Source of the DNA: an uncultured Ectothiorhodospiraceae bacterium
GTDB lineage: Bacteria > Pseudomonadota > Gammaproteobacteria > UBA9214
NCBI GenBank assembly: GCA_947258945.1
Contig: CAMYKJ010000047.1
Span: forward strand, 5,034-11,056
DNA length: 6,023 nucleotides
Reading direction: 5' to 3'
Translations under genes and position numbers: made by a program
Shown here: positions 1-6,011 of the stretch, one piece after another
Position numbering within the stretch: the stretch's first letter is position 1
Layout of the letters: every line of letters starts with the position of its first letter
The notes under the pieces: model-generated
What the model was told of the DNA's origin: nothing
Seen by the model: only the letters and a program-made list of their open reading frames with translations
Databases searched by the model: none

Positions 1-3000
1 GGCACACCGAACGCCCGATATTGATAAACATGGTGCATATCGGCAGCGTTATAGCAGGACTCGGAAATTCCCCAGGGCACGGCGCGTTGTCGGCCGTATT
101 CGATCTGACGCGAAACCGCGGCCTTGCAGGTCGCCTCCAGCAAGGTATTCTCATAACTCGGCATGATCAGACTCGGCATGAGGTATTCAAACATCGAGCC
201 GCTCCACGAAATCAGGCTCACATCACCGCCATGACTTGTCAGCAGTCGTCCAAGTGAGAACCAGTGCTTCTGCGGAACCTGCCCCTGCGCAATGAGCAGG
301 AAACTGGCCAGGCGCGCTTCGGATGCCAGCAGGTCATAACAGGAAGGATCACGTCGACGCTCGCCCACGTCATAACCTATGGATAACAAGCCACGCGACC
401 TATCGTAGAGAAATTCAAAATCCATCACTGCCAGTTCACGGCAACGACCCACCAGATCGTCGATGATTCTGAGCCGCTCCAGCGCACCCTTGTAATGGGT
501 CGCTGCCACAGCGGCTGCTCCGACTGACAACTGCGTCGCAGCGCCAACCGTGCTCGCACTGGCCAATTCCGCCAGGGTCGGGATATAGCTGAGGTCTCGC
601 GGTTCGGGCACCAGCGACCCGAGGTCATCACGCAATGCAAGGGACTGCTGGTCGAATGCCTGTGCCCAGTAAAACAGATCGCCATCAAGATCAACATCTG
701 CCGGTAGCCATGCAACCAGCCCCTCGCCAGTGCGATGAATCTCATCCAGCACACTCTTTGCGGCAGCCAGTGTCTGTGGCTGCCCGTTCAGCGTGAGCGA
801 GTGAAGTGTGTCTTGCAGAAACGCGACTTTTTTCGCAAGCTCCGGGACCGGCGACGCGGGCAGGTGATCGGCAAGCACCTGCAAGGTGTCCTGCAATCCC
901 TGAAACGCGTTTGCTGACAGTATCGGCTGGTCTTTCAGTTCGAGCAGTCCGGCCTGCAGGGTGAGCAAGCTACCGGCCAGGTTGCCGCTGTCCACCGATG
1001 AGACATACTGCGGGTGCAGCGGTTGCAGCGTGTGTGTGTCATACCAGTTGTAAAAATGGCCACGGTAGCGCTCCAGCTTTTCCATCGCCGCCAGCGTGTT
1101 GTCGACCAGCCGCAGGAATTCGCCAGCGCTGATGTAACCAAAGTCGTACGCTGCCTGGTTCGCCAGCAGCGCCATGCCGATGTTCGTGGGCGAGGTACGC
1201 GAGGCGATAACCGGAGCCGGATGTTCCTGGAAGTTATCGGGCGGCAACCAGTTGTTCTCCGGACCGACGAACTGTGCGAAGAAGCGCCAGGTTCGACGGG
1301 CCGTTGCCCGCAGGAAGGCCTGTTGTGCAACGCTCAGGTTCAGTTCGGGAGGGGCAAGCGGCCTGCTGATCCACCAGCCAACGATGGGCGAAACCAGCCA
1401 GAGCGATAACACCGGTGCCCAGAAGAATCCTTCCGCTGTGCGGGTTTGCCACAGCACAACAGCCAGTGCCAGTGCGAGTACAGGCGCGATCCACATCTCG
1501 ATAAAAAAGTCGGTCAGCGTACGGCGCGCGTTGCGCACTGCGTAGGCACGCAATTGCCAGATCAACAGCCCGCGTCGCGTGAACAGCATCCGCACACCCG
1601 AGCGCAGGATCGCATCCAGGTAAATCAGCGCATCGTAGGGCAAAAAGACCAGCGTCAAAAATGCGAGCGCGATCGGGCGGCCCGCAGATTTACCTGTCAG
1701 GGCCAGGTGCAGCAGCCAGTCACGCTCTTCGGGCTTGCGGACGAGTTCGATCACGGCTCCCAGCAAGGTGGGCAGGAACACTATACCCGCGACCAGCAGC
1801 GTCCAGAACCAGGCCGGTCCCGGCCCAAGCAGCCAGCCAGCGATCAGCAAGGCAAGCAGCGACGGCGGCACGAGGCTGCGTCGCAGATTGTCGAAAACTT
1901 TCCACATCGACAAGGCAGAGAGCGGGTTCGGTTGCCGCATCCCCTTCGATTCTCTCGACCCGTGTGGTCCGGGCACGCGCGGGAGCAGCCAGCCGGCAAG
2001 CTGCCAGTCGCCACGTATCCACCGGTGTCGCCGGCTGGCCTCGATGGCATAACTGGCCGGGTGTTCTTCAATCAGATCAACATCGCTCACCAGGGCAGAA
2101 CGCGCATACCCGGCTTCCAGAAGATCGTGACTGAGAACAAGATTCTCCGGAAAACGTCCATCCACGGCCTGACGAAAGGCATCCACATCGTAGATGCCCT
2201 TGCCGATGAATGACCCCTCGCCGAAAATATCCTGATAAACATCCGATACCTGGCGTGAATATGGATCGATGCCTGACTCACCCGCGAACAGTTTCGAAAA
2301 CCGTGACTGACCAGCACTGGTCAGACTGATCGAGGCCCGTGGTTGCAGGATCGCATAGCCTTCGACAATGCGCCCCTTAGCGGCATCGTACACCGGCCGA
2401 TTGAGGGGATGAGCGATGTTACCTATCAGTGTACGCGCCGCATCGCGGGGCAGTTGCGTGTCGGTATCCAGGGTGATGACGTACCTGATCGAACCGAGGA
2501 TGGACGCATCACCGACAATATCCGAAAAAGCAGTTTGCTCGCCTCCCCGCAGCAAGGCATTGAATTGTTCCAGTTTGCCGCGCTTGCGCTCGTATCCCAT
2601 CCACACCTGCTCGTAAGGATTCCATACCCGCGGGCGATGAAACAGGTAGAAGATGCAGGGGCGGTCATCCCGGTAGGTCTCGTTGAGCGCCCCGACAGCT
2701 GCACGGGCCTGGGTGAGCAATGCAGCATCACCTGGCAGCATACGCTCGGGCGCGTCATGGAAATCCGTCAGCAAGGCAAAGAACAGATTGGGATCGCGAT
2801 TACCCAGATAGCGGATTTCAAGGGCCTCTATAAGATCTTCAATCGCCTGCGGACTGCTTAGCAAGGTGGGAACAATGACCATCGTGCGATGAGCGTCAGG
2901 AATTCCCTGGGAAAAATCCAGGCGTGGTAACACGCGAGGCGGCAGGAAGAGCGTGACCAGCAGGTTCACCAGCGGGACGGCCAGCGCCGAGACACCGATG

Positions 3001-4361
3001 AGACCGGTGACCGCAAACAGCCAGTATCGCCAGTCAGCCGGGCCGAGCCCGCCAAATGAGGACAGCATGACTGAGGTCACCAGTGCTGTGAGCAACAGCA
3101 TGGGAGCGAGGTAAAGGAACAGGCGGAGTTGCCGACTCGCCCGACTCGCCCGCCTGGTCCACGACAATCGGCAGCCGACCACACGCTCCAGACTCTGCCG
3201 TCCGCGATCGATCAGGTAGTAGCCGACGTGTGCGCTGCGGTCATTGGCGCCCAATCGTTCTGCAGAGTTCTGCGCGAGAGCAATGGCTTCACGCGCAACC
3301 GCCAGCTCACTGTCTGAACTGCCCCTTGCCACGTCCTCGATGACATGCCGGTACCGGTCGCGGGTGGTGAAATCCTGACCGGCATACATCCCGGCAGGGT
3401 CTTCTCGCAAGGCACGCTCCACGACACTGAGCGACTCGACGAAGTTCTTCCAGTCCATTGCGCCAATGAAACGCAGACTGCCGATACTGTTGGCGATGGA
3501 AATCTGGTTGGTCGCAGCCGTTCGGCTGGCCGTCTCCGACAACTGCGTGGCGGTCACCCCCTGTTCGACCAGTTTTTGCTCGACCCAGGTTTGAACGAAT
3601 GCCATGGCAGGCCCCTGTGCCTGAAGCCTTGCGTAAAATTCCTCCACAAACGGTGCAGTCAGGGGTACATCCGCATTGGCAAACTCGGCCAGCAACTGGA
3701 TAAGCCGTCTCGGTTCCTTTTCGGCTACCGCGAGCATGCGGTCTGCCCATGTAATGGCCGCATCACGCTCCTCGCGCCGATGGGCAATACGCAAGCCGAC
3801 GCGACGCAGATTTTCCAGTAGCGCCAACTGCAGCATGATCGGGAATGCCCACAACTCGCCCAGCTTTAACGGTTCAGCGCTCTGGTAGGCGGCGACGAAC
3901 TGGGTGGTGTTGGCGTCATCGACCCGGCCGTCCATGTGCGAGATCAATTCCAGAGCCAGATCATAGATACGGGGAAAACCAGCTGACTGGCCATCTGCCA
4001 GTCGTGGCAGCTGCCGGCTGTACCCGCGCGGCAGATGCCGACGCGCCAGAATGATCTGCTGCTCGATGAGATAGAAATTGTCGAGCAACCAGGCCTCTGC
4101 CGACGCGATCCGTTGGCCTGTCTTGGCTGCGGCTGTGACGACGTCATACGCGTCCAGCAAAACGCGTTCATTGTCCGCCAACCGCGGCAACAACCTGTCC
4201 GGCCCCGGATGCGGCTCAATGTTATGCTCGCCAGCCAGCGTTACCGCGTGACGCTTCAGTTGCCCGATACTGAACAACTCCGAGCGCAATAACTCGGTAT
4301 CACGGTCATAACGCAGCGCATTCCATGTGCGTGCCGATACAACTTTCTCTTTAATGGCTAT
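1..4361 (-). CDS. ndvB: Cyclic beta-1,2-glucan synthase (NdvB/ChvB/Cgs type), N-terminal 1453 residues, 3' end outside window
   Basis: This is a membrane enzyme that polymerises glucose from UDP-glucose into beta-1,2-glucan and cyclises it into osmoregulated periplasmic glucan. Reading the minus strand gives one unbroken frame. Numbering is from ATA at 4359-4361. An N-terminal helical domain begins with LFSI at 29-32 and includes WLLDNFYLIEQQ at 91-102. Two membrane segments lie near 412-432 and 446-472. The GT84 glycosyltransferase spans about 474-800, with TLDTDTQLP (DxD at D632/D634), SHDLLE at 744-749 and SRRHRWIRGDW at 776-786. Further membrane segments lie near 834-873, 894-915 and 954-998. 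The middle transglycosylase/glycoamylase-like module (GH189 in recent classification, from memory) starts near 1015, with ENNWLPPDNFQ at 1035-1045, RGHFYNWYDT at 1100-1109 and SVDSGNLAG at 1122-1130. The window ends just after GISESCYNAAD. Family members are about 2800 residues, so the C-terminal GH94-like module is missing here. No ATG, GTG or TTG lies near the expected start, so the start is inferred from the Shine-Dalgarno sequence. Confidence 0.95.
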   Translation of the reverse strand, partial: MAIKEKVVSARTWNALRYDRDTELLRSELFSIGQLKRHAVTLAGEHNIEPHPGPDRLLPRLADNERVLLDAYDVVTAAAKTGQRIASAEAWLLDNFYLIEQQIILARRHLPRGYSRQLPRLADGQSAGFPRIYDLALELISHMDGRVDDANTTQFVAAYQSAEPLKLGELWAFPIMLQLALLENLRRVGLRIAHRREERDAAITWADRMLAVAEKEPRRLIQLLAEFANADVPLTAPFVEEFYARLQAQGPAMAFVQTWVEQKLVEQGVTATQLSETASRTAATNQISIANSIGSLRFIGAMDWKNFVESLSVVERALREDPAGMYAGQDFTTRDRYRHVIEDVARGSSDSELAVAREAIALAQNSAERLGANDRSAHVGYYLIDRGRQSLERVVGCRLSWTRRASRASRQLRLFLYLAPMLLLTALVTSVMLSSFGGLGPADWRYWLFAVTGLIGVSALAVPLVNLLVTLFLPPRVLPRLDFSQGIPDAHRTMVIVPTLLSSPQAIEDLIEALEIRYLGNRDPNLFFALLTDFHDAPERMLPGDAALLTQARAAVGALNETYRDDRPCIFYLFHRPRVWNPYEQVWMGYERKRGKLEQFNALLRGGEQTAFSDIVGDASILGSIRYVITLDTDTQLPRDAARTLIGNIAHPLNRPVYDAAKGRIVEGYAILQPRASISLTSAGQSRFSKLFAGESGIDPYSRQVSDVYQDIFGEGSFIGKGIYDVDAFRQAVDGRFPENLVLSHDLLEAGYARSALVSDVDLIEEHPASYAIEASRRHRWIRGDWQLAGWLLPRVPGPHGSRESKGMRQPNPLSALSMWKVFDNLRRSLVPPSLLALLIAGWLLGPGPAWFWTLLVAGIVFLPTLLGAVIELVRKPEERDWLLHLALTGKSAGRPIALAFLTLVFLPYDALIYLDAILRSGVRMLFTRRGLLIWQLRAYAVRNARRTLTDFFIEMWIAPVLALALAVVLWQTRTAEGFFWAPVLSLWLVSPIVGWWISRPLAPPELNLSVAQQAFLRATARRTWRFFAQFVGPENNWLPPDNFQEHPAPVIASRTSPTNIGMALLANQAAYDFGYISAGEFLRLVDNTLAAMEKLERYRGHFYNWYDTHTLQPLHPQYVSSVDSGNLAGSLLTLQAGLLELKDQPILSANAFQGLQDTLQVLADHLPASPVPELAKKVAFLQDTLHSLTLNGQPQTLAAAKSVLDEIHRTGEGLVAWLPADVDLDGDLFYWAQAFDQQSLALRDDLGSLVPEPRDLSYIPTLAELASASTVGAATQLSVGAAAVAATHYKGALERLRIIDDLVGRCRELAVMDFEFLYDRSRGLLSIGYDVGERRRDPSCYDLLASEARLASFLLIAQGQVPQKHWFSLGRLLTSHGGDVSLISWSGSMFEYLMPSLIMPSYENTLLEATCKAAVSRQIEYGRQRAVPWGISESCYNAADMHHVYQYRAFGV
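3132..3149. repeat. Two tandem copies of a 9-bp unit inside the synthase gene
   Basis: CCGACTCGC occurs twice in a row. Read on the minus strand it lies in the stretch RRASRASRQ, around residues 403-411, immediately before the first predicted membrane segment. The basic residues fit a cytoplasmic, membrane-proximal position. It is probably a small in-frame slippage duplication of no large consequence. Confidence 0.6.
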
Positions 4362-4367
4362 AAATAT

Positions 4368-4375
4368 CTCCTCTC
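4368..4375 (-). promoter_or_regulatory. Shine-Dalgarno sequence of the glucan synthase
   Basis: The minus strand reads GAGAGGAG here. The AGGAG core ends six bases before an ATA codon (4359-4361) and twelve before an ATT codon (4353-4355), both in the synthase frame. This spacing is why I place the start at ATA. It is the only strong ribosome binding site in front of the conserved N-terminus. Confidence 0.6.
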
Positions 4376-4539
4376 TTGAAACCGGGCTGACAGGTGCATC
4401 ATGGGCCTTGTGAACCGTGTTTGCCTGAAACCTGTACCACGGATTTCCATGCCATCCGACCGCCTGCGCCCTGAAGTAATCATGCCATATTCCGGGTGCT
4501 CGAGTGCGGTATCACACAGAGCAGCAGGAGACGGGCGCA

Positions 4540-4545
4540 TTTATA
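4540..4545 (-). promoter_or_regulatory. Candidate -10 element for the glucan synthase
   Basis: The minus strand reads TATAAA, five of six matches to the sigma-70 -10 consensus. It lies about 180 bases upstream of the presumed synthase start and just downstream of a CACCGCGGTG palindrome. No good -35 hexamer is found 16 to 18 bases upstream, so this is weak and would need an activator if real. Confidence 0.2.
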
Positions 4546-4547
4546 CG

Positions 4548-4557
4548 CACCGCGGTG
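4548..4557. repeat. Perfect 10-bp palindrome CACCGCGGTG
   Basis: The sequence equals its own reverse complement. On the minus strand it sits immediately upstream of the TATAAA-like element, where a dimeric regulator could bind between -35 and -10. No known operator is recognised. A 10-bp palindrome can arise by chance in GC-rich DNA. Confidence 0.4.
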
Positions 4558-4755
4558 AAGACCAGCCGGTGTCGCCCGGGTGTTCTCAAAGAGATGGCCG
4601 ATGGGGGATTGAACAGAATAAGAGTGTTGGCAGTGAACTGGTGCGCCAGGTTGAAGGCATCCTCCACACAGGTCTGATTATGAATTGCGACGTGACGCGC
4701 TGCGGAGGAAATACAGTCCTCACAGGCCACTATTGAAGCTCCCGATTGCAGAATT

Positions 4756-4788
4756 GGTGGAAATAATGCCCCCCACGCGGGGTCCACC
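4756..4788 (-). terminator. Nested inverted repeat downstream of the small basic gene, possible weak terminator
   Basis: GGTGGA (4756-4761) pairs with TCCACC (4783-4788), and CCCC (4771-4774) pairs with GGGG (4779-4782) around an ACGC loop. The two helices stack directly on one side and are split by a nine-base bulge on the other. On the minus strand it begins 39 bases after the stop of the small basic gene. The short inner stem is followed by GGCATTATTT rather than a clean T run, so intrinsic termination is uncertain. It may instead be a transcript-end stabiliser. Confidence 0.35.
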
Positions 4789-4827
4789 GCTCAGGCCGAC
4801 GCGTTTGCCAGCCTGATCTAATACAAT

Positions 4828-4953
4828 TTACCCCCCGTGCTCGCCCAGGATACTCCGGGCTTCCTTCCTGGACTTCTTGGCAGCCTTCTTTTCTTTCGGT
4901 GTCATGGCAGGCTGTTTCTTGGCTTCCCGGTTACTTTTGCGTTCCTTTGACAT
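4828..4953 (-). CDS. Small highly basic lysine-rich protein, 41 residues, function unknown
   Basis: The frame starts with ATG at 4951-4953 and ends with TAA at 4828-4830. The protein begins MSKERKSNREAKKQPAMTPK, continues through a lysine/alanine-rich stretch (EKKAAKKSRKEAR) and ends ILGEHGG. It has no hydrophobic segment and no cysteine. It is strongly positive and likely either unstructured or a single charged helix. A GGAGA motif lies five bases upstream of ATG, which is ideal spacing. The lysine-rich composition and MTPKEKKAAKK core resemble short uncharacterised proteins I recall from proteobacterial genomes, but I cannot name a family. Nucleic-acid or ribosome association is a guess from charge only. 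The gene stands alone between two structured intergenic stretches. It is below common length cut-offs and easily missed. Confidence 0.75.
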   Translation of the reverse strand: MSKERKSNREAKKQPAMTPKEKKAAKKSRKEARSILGEHGG

Positions 4954-4958
4954 AATCT

Positions 4959-4963
4959 TCTCC
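4959..4963 (-). promoter_or_regulatory. Shine-Dalgarno sequence of the small basic protein
   Basis: The minus strand reads GGAGA, followed by AGATT and the ATG at 4953. This motif is what makes the 41-residue frame credible. Confidence 0.65.
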
Positions 4964-4994
4964 AGATAATTGATAGTTGATTTTGAGACCAGTA

Positions 4995-5059
4995 ACTGCC
5001 TTACCCGGACTGATTTGCCGGGTCAGCCTGGCCGGAGCTGTCTGTTCTCTCAAGGCAGT
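4995..5059. repeat. Compound inverted repeat between the repeat protein and the small basic gene
   Basis: ACTGCCTT (4995-5002) is a perfect reverse complement of AAGGCAGT (5052-5059). Enclosed and directly abutting is ACCCGG (5003-5008) with CCGGGT (5018-5023), followed at once by CAGC (5024-5027) with GCTG (5037-5040). On paper this folds as a three-way junction in which the outer stem covers the end of the repeat-protein gene, including its stop codon. There is no T run after it on either strand, so it is not a standard intrinsic terminator. Confidence 0.4.
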
Positions 5060-5832
5060 GAGCATCTGCCCTCTTTCCTGTGGTACGGGCGGTTGCATAC
5101 CCAGTCGCTTCCGGAAGAATTAAGGTGGGCATTCTGCGCCACCTTCACCGCGACGCAGGCCTCGTTGTCTATTCGATACCCACGCTCGCATTTCCATCCG
5201 GAACCATAGGATGAGTCTTCCAGGTAGGCGTTCGCCGGCACGATGACGGCGACGCAGTTCTCACCGATCGCGCGAAACCCGTGATCGCATGCCCAGCCAG
5301 CCCCGTGTGAGGAATCCGTCAAGAAGCCGTTCGCTGGTACTTTGATAGCGGCACAGGTTTTATCGACCGCTCGATACCCACGATTGCATTTCCAGCTGTC
5401 ACCGGGGGAGTTCAGATAGGCATTCGCAGGCACCTTGATGGGCGGACAGTCCTCTTTGGTCTGCCGATAACCTCGACCACATCGCCAGCCGTTGCCGTAG
5501 GACGTATTTGTCGGGTATGCATTTGCAGGTATCTCGAGGGCTACGCAGGCCCCGCTCACTTCCCGATAGCCTCGAGCGCAACTCCAGCCGTTCCCGTAGG
5601 ATGTATAGGTCGGATATGCATTTACAGGTATATCGACGGCTGCACAGGCCCCGCCCCTCTTCCGATAGCCCTGGTCACACTCCCAGCCCTTGCCGAATCT
5701 CTTGGCGTGTGCATTTACGGGCACTTCGACAGAGCTGCCCTGTGCAAACACAAGGCCGGGGGCCGCTGCCGCCAACGCAAGGAAAACCAGCGCGCATGTG
5801 GAAATGGTAGTTACGTGTCGCATTCTACTCAT
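5050..5832 (-). CDS. Secreted protein of seven two-cysteine repeats, 260 residues, function unknown
   Basis: The protein has a typical signal peptide: a basic MSRMRH start, a hydrophobic stretch at about 8-27 and a likely cut after VFA at 30. The mature part is seven repeats of 30 to 33 residues, beginning at V37, I68, I101, V134, V165, V198 and V231. The shared pattern is V-P-A-N-A-Y, then G-x-G-W-x-C-x-R-G-Y-R and a second cysteine. The cysteine pairs are 52/63, 85/96, 118/129, 149/160, 182/193, 215/226 and 246/257, always eleven residues apart. All 14 mature cysteines fall in these pairs, which suggests one disulfide per unit after export. No enzyme domain, membrane anchor or sorting signal is seen. 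The first ATG is preceded by AGGTG at six bases, which is better than the ATG at codon 4. The gene starts 13 nt after a small membrane ORF and is probably co-transcribed with it. I recall similar motifs in uncharacterised exported proteobacterial proteins but cannot name a family. Confidence 0.9.
   Translation of the reverse strand: MSRMRHVTTISTCALVFLALAAAAPGLVFAQGSSVEVPVNAHAKRFGKGWECDQGYRKRGGACAAVDIPVNAYPTYTSYGNGWSCARGYREVSGACVALEIPANAYPTNTSYGNGWRCGRGYRQTKEDCPPIKVPANAYLNSPGDSWKCNRGYRAVDKTCAAIKVPANGFLTDSSHGAGWACDHGFRAIGENCVAVIVPANAYLEDSSYGSGWKCERGYRIDNEACVAVKVAQNAHLNSSGSDWVCNRPYHRKEGRCSLP
5062..5724 (-). repeat. Seven-unit tandem coding repeat, mostly 99-bp period
   Basis: The repeat units of the secreted protein are encoded in tandem. 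Successive first cysteines are 33, 33, 31, 33, 33 and 31 codons apart, so the DNA period is 99 or 93 bases. Units 2 and 3 are the closest pair. Aligning 5588-5650 with 5489-5551 by eye gives 53 of 63 identical bases with no gaps. Outer units have diverged further. Confidence 0.9.
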
Positions 5833-5845
5833 GGGTTACACCTGC

Positions 5846-5944
5846 TTATGCATTCATATCAAGATATATTACCAACGCGATGGAGAGCACCGCTGAAGAA
5901 ACCAGCAGCGTTCGCCAGGTCATCCGAAAAGTTTTTTGAGTCAT
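5846..5944 (-). CDS. Small single-pass membrane protein, 32 residues, function unknown
   Basis: ATG at 5942-5944 opens a 32-codon frame ending in TAA at 5846-5848. The protein starts MTQKTFRMTWRT and continues with a hydrophobic span (LLVSSAVLSIALVIYL, about residues 13-28), ending DMNA. K4, R7 and R11 before the span predict an N-in, C-out single membrane helix. Its stop lies 13 nt before the ATG of the secreted repeat protein, which suggests a shared transcript. A GGGG run lies ten bases before the start, so the ribosome binding site is mediocre. The whole frame is too short for standard gene calling and could still be chance. The hydrophobic pattern and the tight spacing are what support it. 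Confidence 0.5.
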   Translation of the reverse strand: MTQKTFRMTWRTLLVSSAVLSIALVIYLDMNA

Positions 5945-5973
5945 TAGATCTGAGCCCCTAGACAGGTTAATGT

Positions 5974-5981
5974 GGCTAGCC
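5974..5981. repeat. Perfect 8-bp palindrome GGCTAGCC upstream of the small membrane ORF
   Basis: The palindrome lies 29 bases upstream of the small ORF start, in its probable leader or promoter. No clear -35/-10 pair is seen around it. It is short enough to be chance. Confidence 0.3.
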
Positions 5982-5995
5982 GGGAAGGAGCAGAC

Positions 5996-6011
5996 AGCCA
6001 AGGTGGCTTTT
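5996..6011 (+). terminator. Possible weak intrinsic terminator for a plus-strand transcript
   Basis: AGCCA (5996-6000) pairs with TGGCT (6004-6008) around a three-base loop and is followed by TTT and then ATT. The five-pair stem is short and no plus-strand gene is seen ending just before it. On the minus strand the same hairpin would sit in the leader of the small membrane ORF. Confidence 0.2.

Larger units (their letters stand above)
4362..4827. other. Gene-poor region upstream of the glucan synthase
   Basis: About 465 bases separate the synthase from the small basic gene. Open frames exist on both strands, but none has a recognisable product or a good ribosome binding site. The synthase frame stays open upstream only to a TGA at 4512-4514, with no ATG, GTG or TTG in between. 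The region holds a nested hairpin near the small gene, a perfect palindrome at 4548-4557 with a TATAAA-like hexamer beside it, and the synthase ribosome binding site. It most likely carries the synthase promoter and leader. Confidence 0.5.

Noticed and set aside
774..781. Residue 777 of the synthase as an unusual change of the QxxRW motif to RRHRW
   Set aside because: As I recall, RRHRWIRGDW is the normal form in this family of glucan synthases, so it is not a defect.
1446..2213. Long plus-strand open frame of 255 codons
   Set aside because: It lies entirely antisense to the conserved glucan synthase frame. Its translation is low-complexity Q/R/P-rich and resembles no protein family, as expected for an antisense shadow in GC-rich DNA.
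4362..4511. N-terminal extension of the synthase up to the TGA at 4512-4514
   Set aside because: The frame is open and translates to plausible-looking peptide, but it has no ATG, GTG or TTG. The strong ribosome binding site lies downstream of it, at 4368-4375.
4358..4540. Minus-strand 60-codon frame whose TAG overlaps the ATA start of the synthase
   Set aside because: Translational coupling would be attractive, but the product has no protein-like features and its own start lacks a Shine-Dalgarno sequence. Kept only as a curiosity.
4401..4736. Plus-strand 111-codon frame in the synthase upstream region
   Set aside because: No ribosome binding site worth noting, no recognisable motif, and composition typical of chance translation.
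4512..4787. Minus-strand 91-codon frame in the same frame as the synthase, ending at the TGA upstream of it
   Set aside because: It starts with GTG without a ribosome binding site and has no recognisable domain. It does not look like a severed synthase N-terminus, because the conserved N-terminus is complete downstream.
5062..5724. CRISPR array
   Set aside because: The regular 99/93-bp repetition is coding, in frame and diverged. There are no short identical repeats with unique spacers.
5508..5810. Plus-strand 100-codon frame with apparent repeats
   Set aside because: The repetition is the antisense image of the tandem units in the secreted protein on the minus strand.
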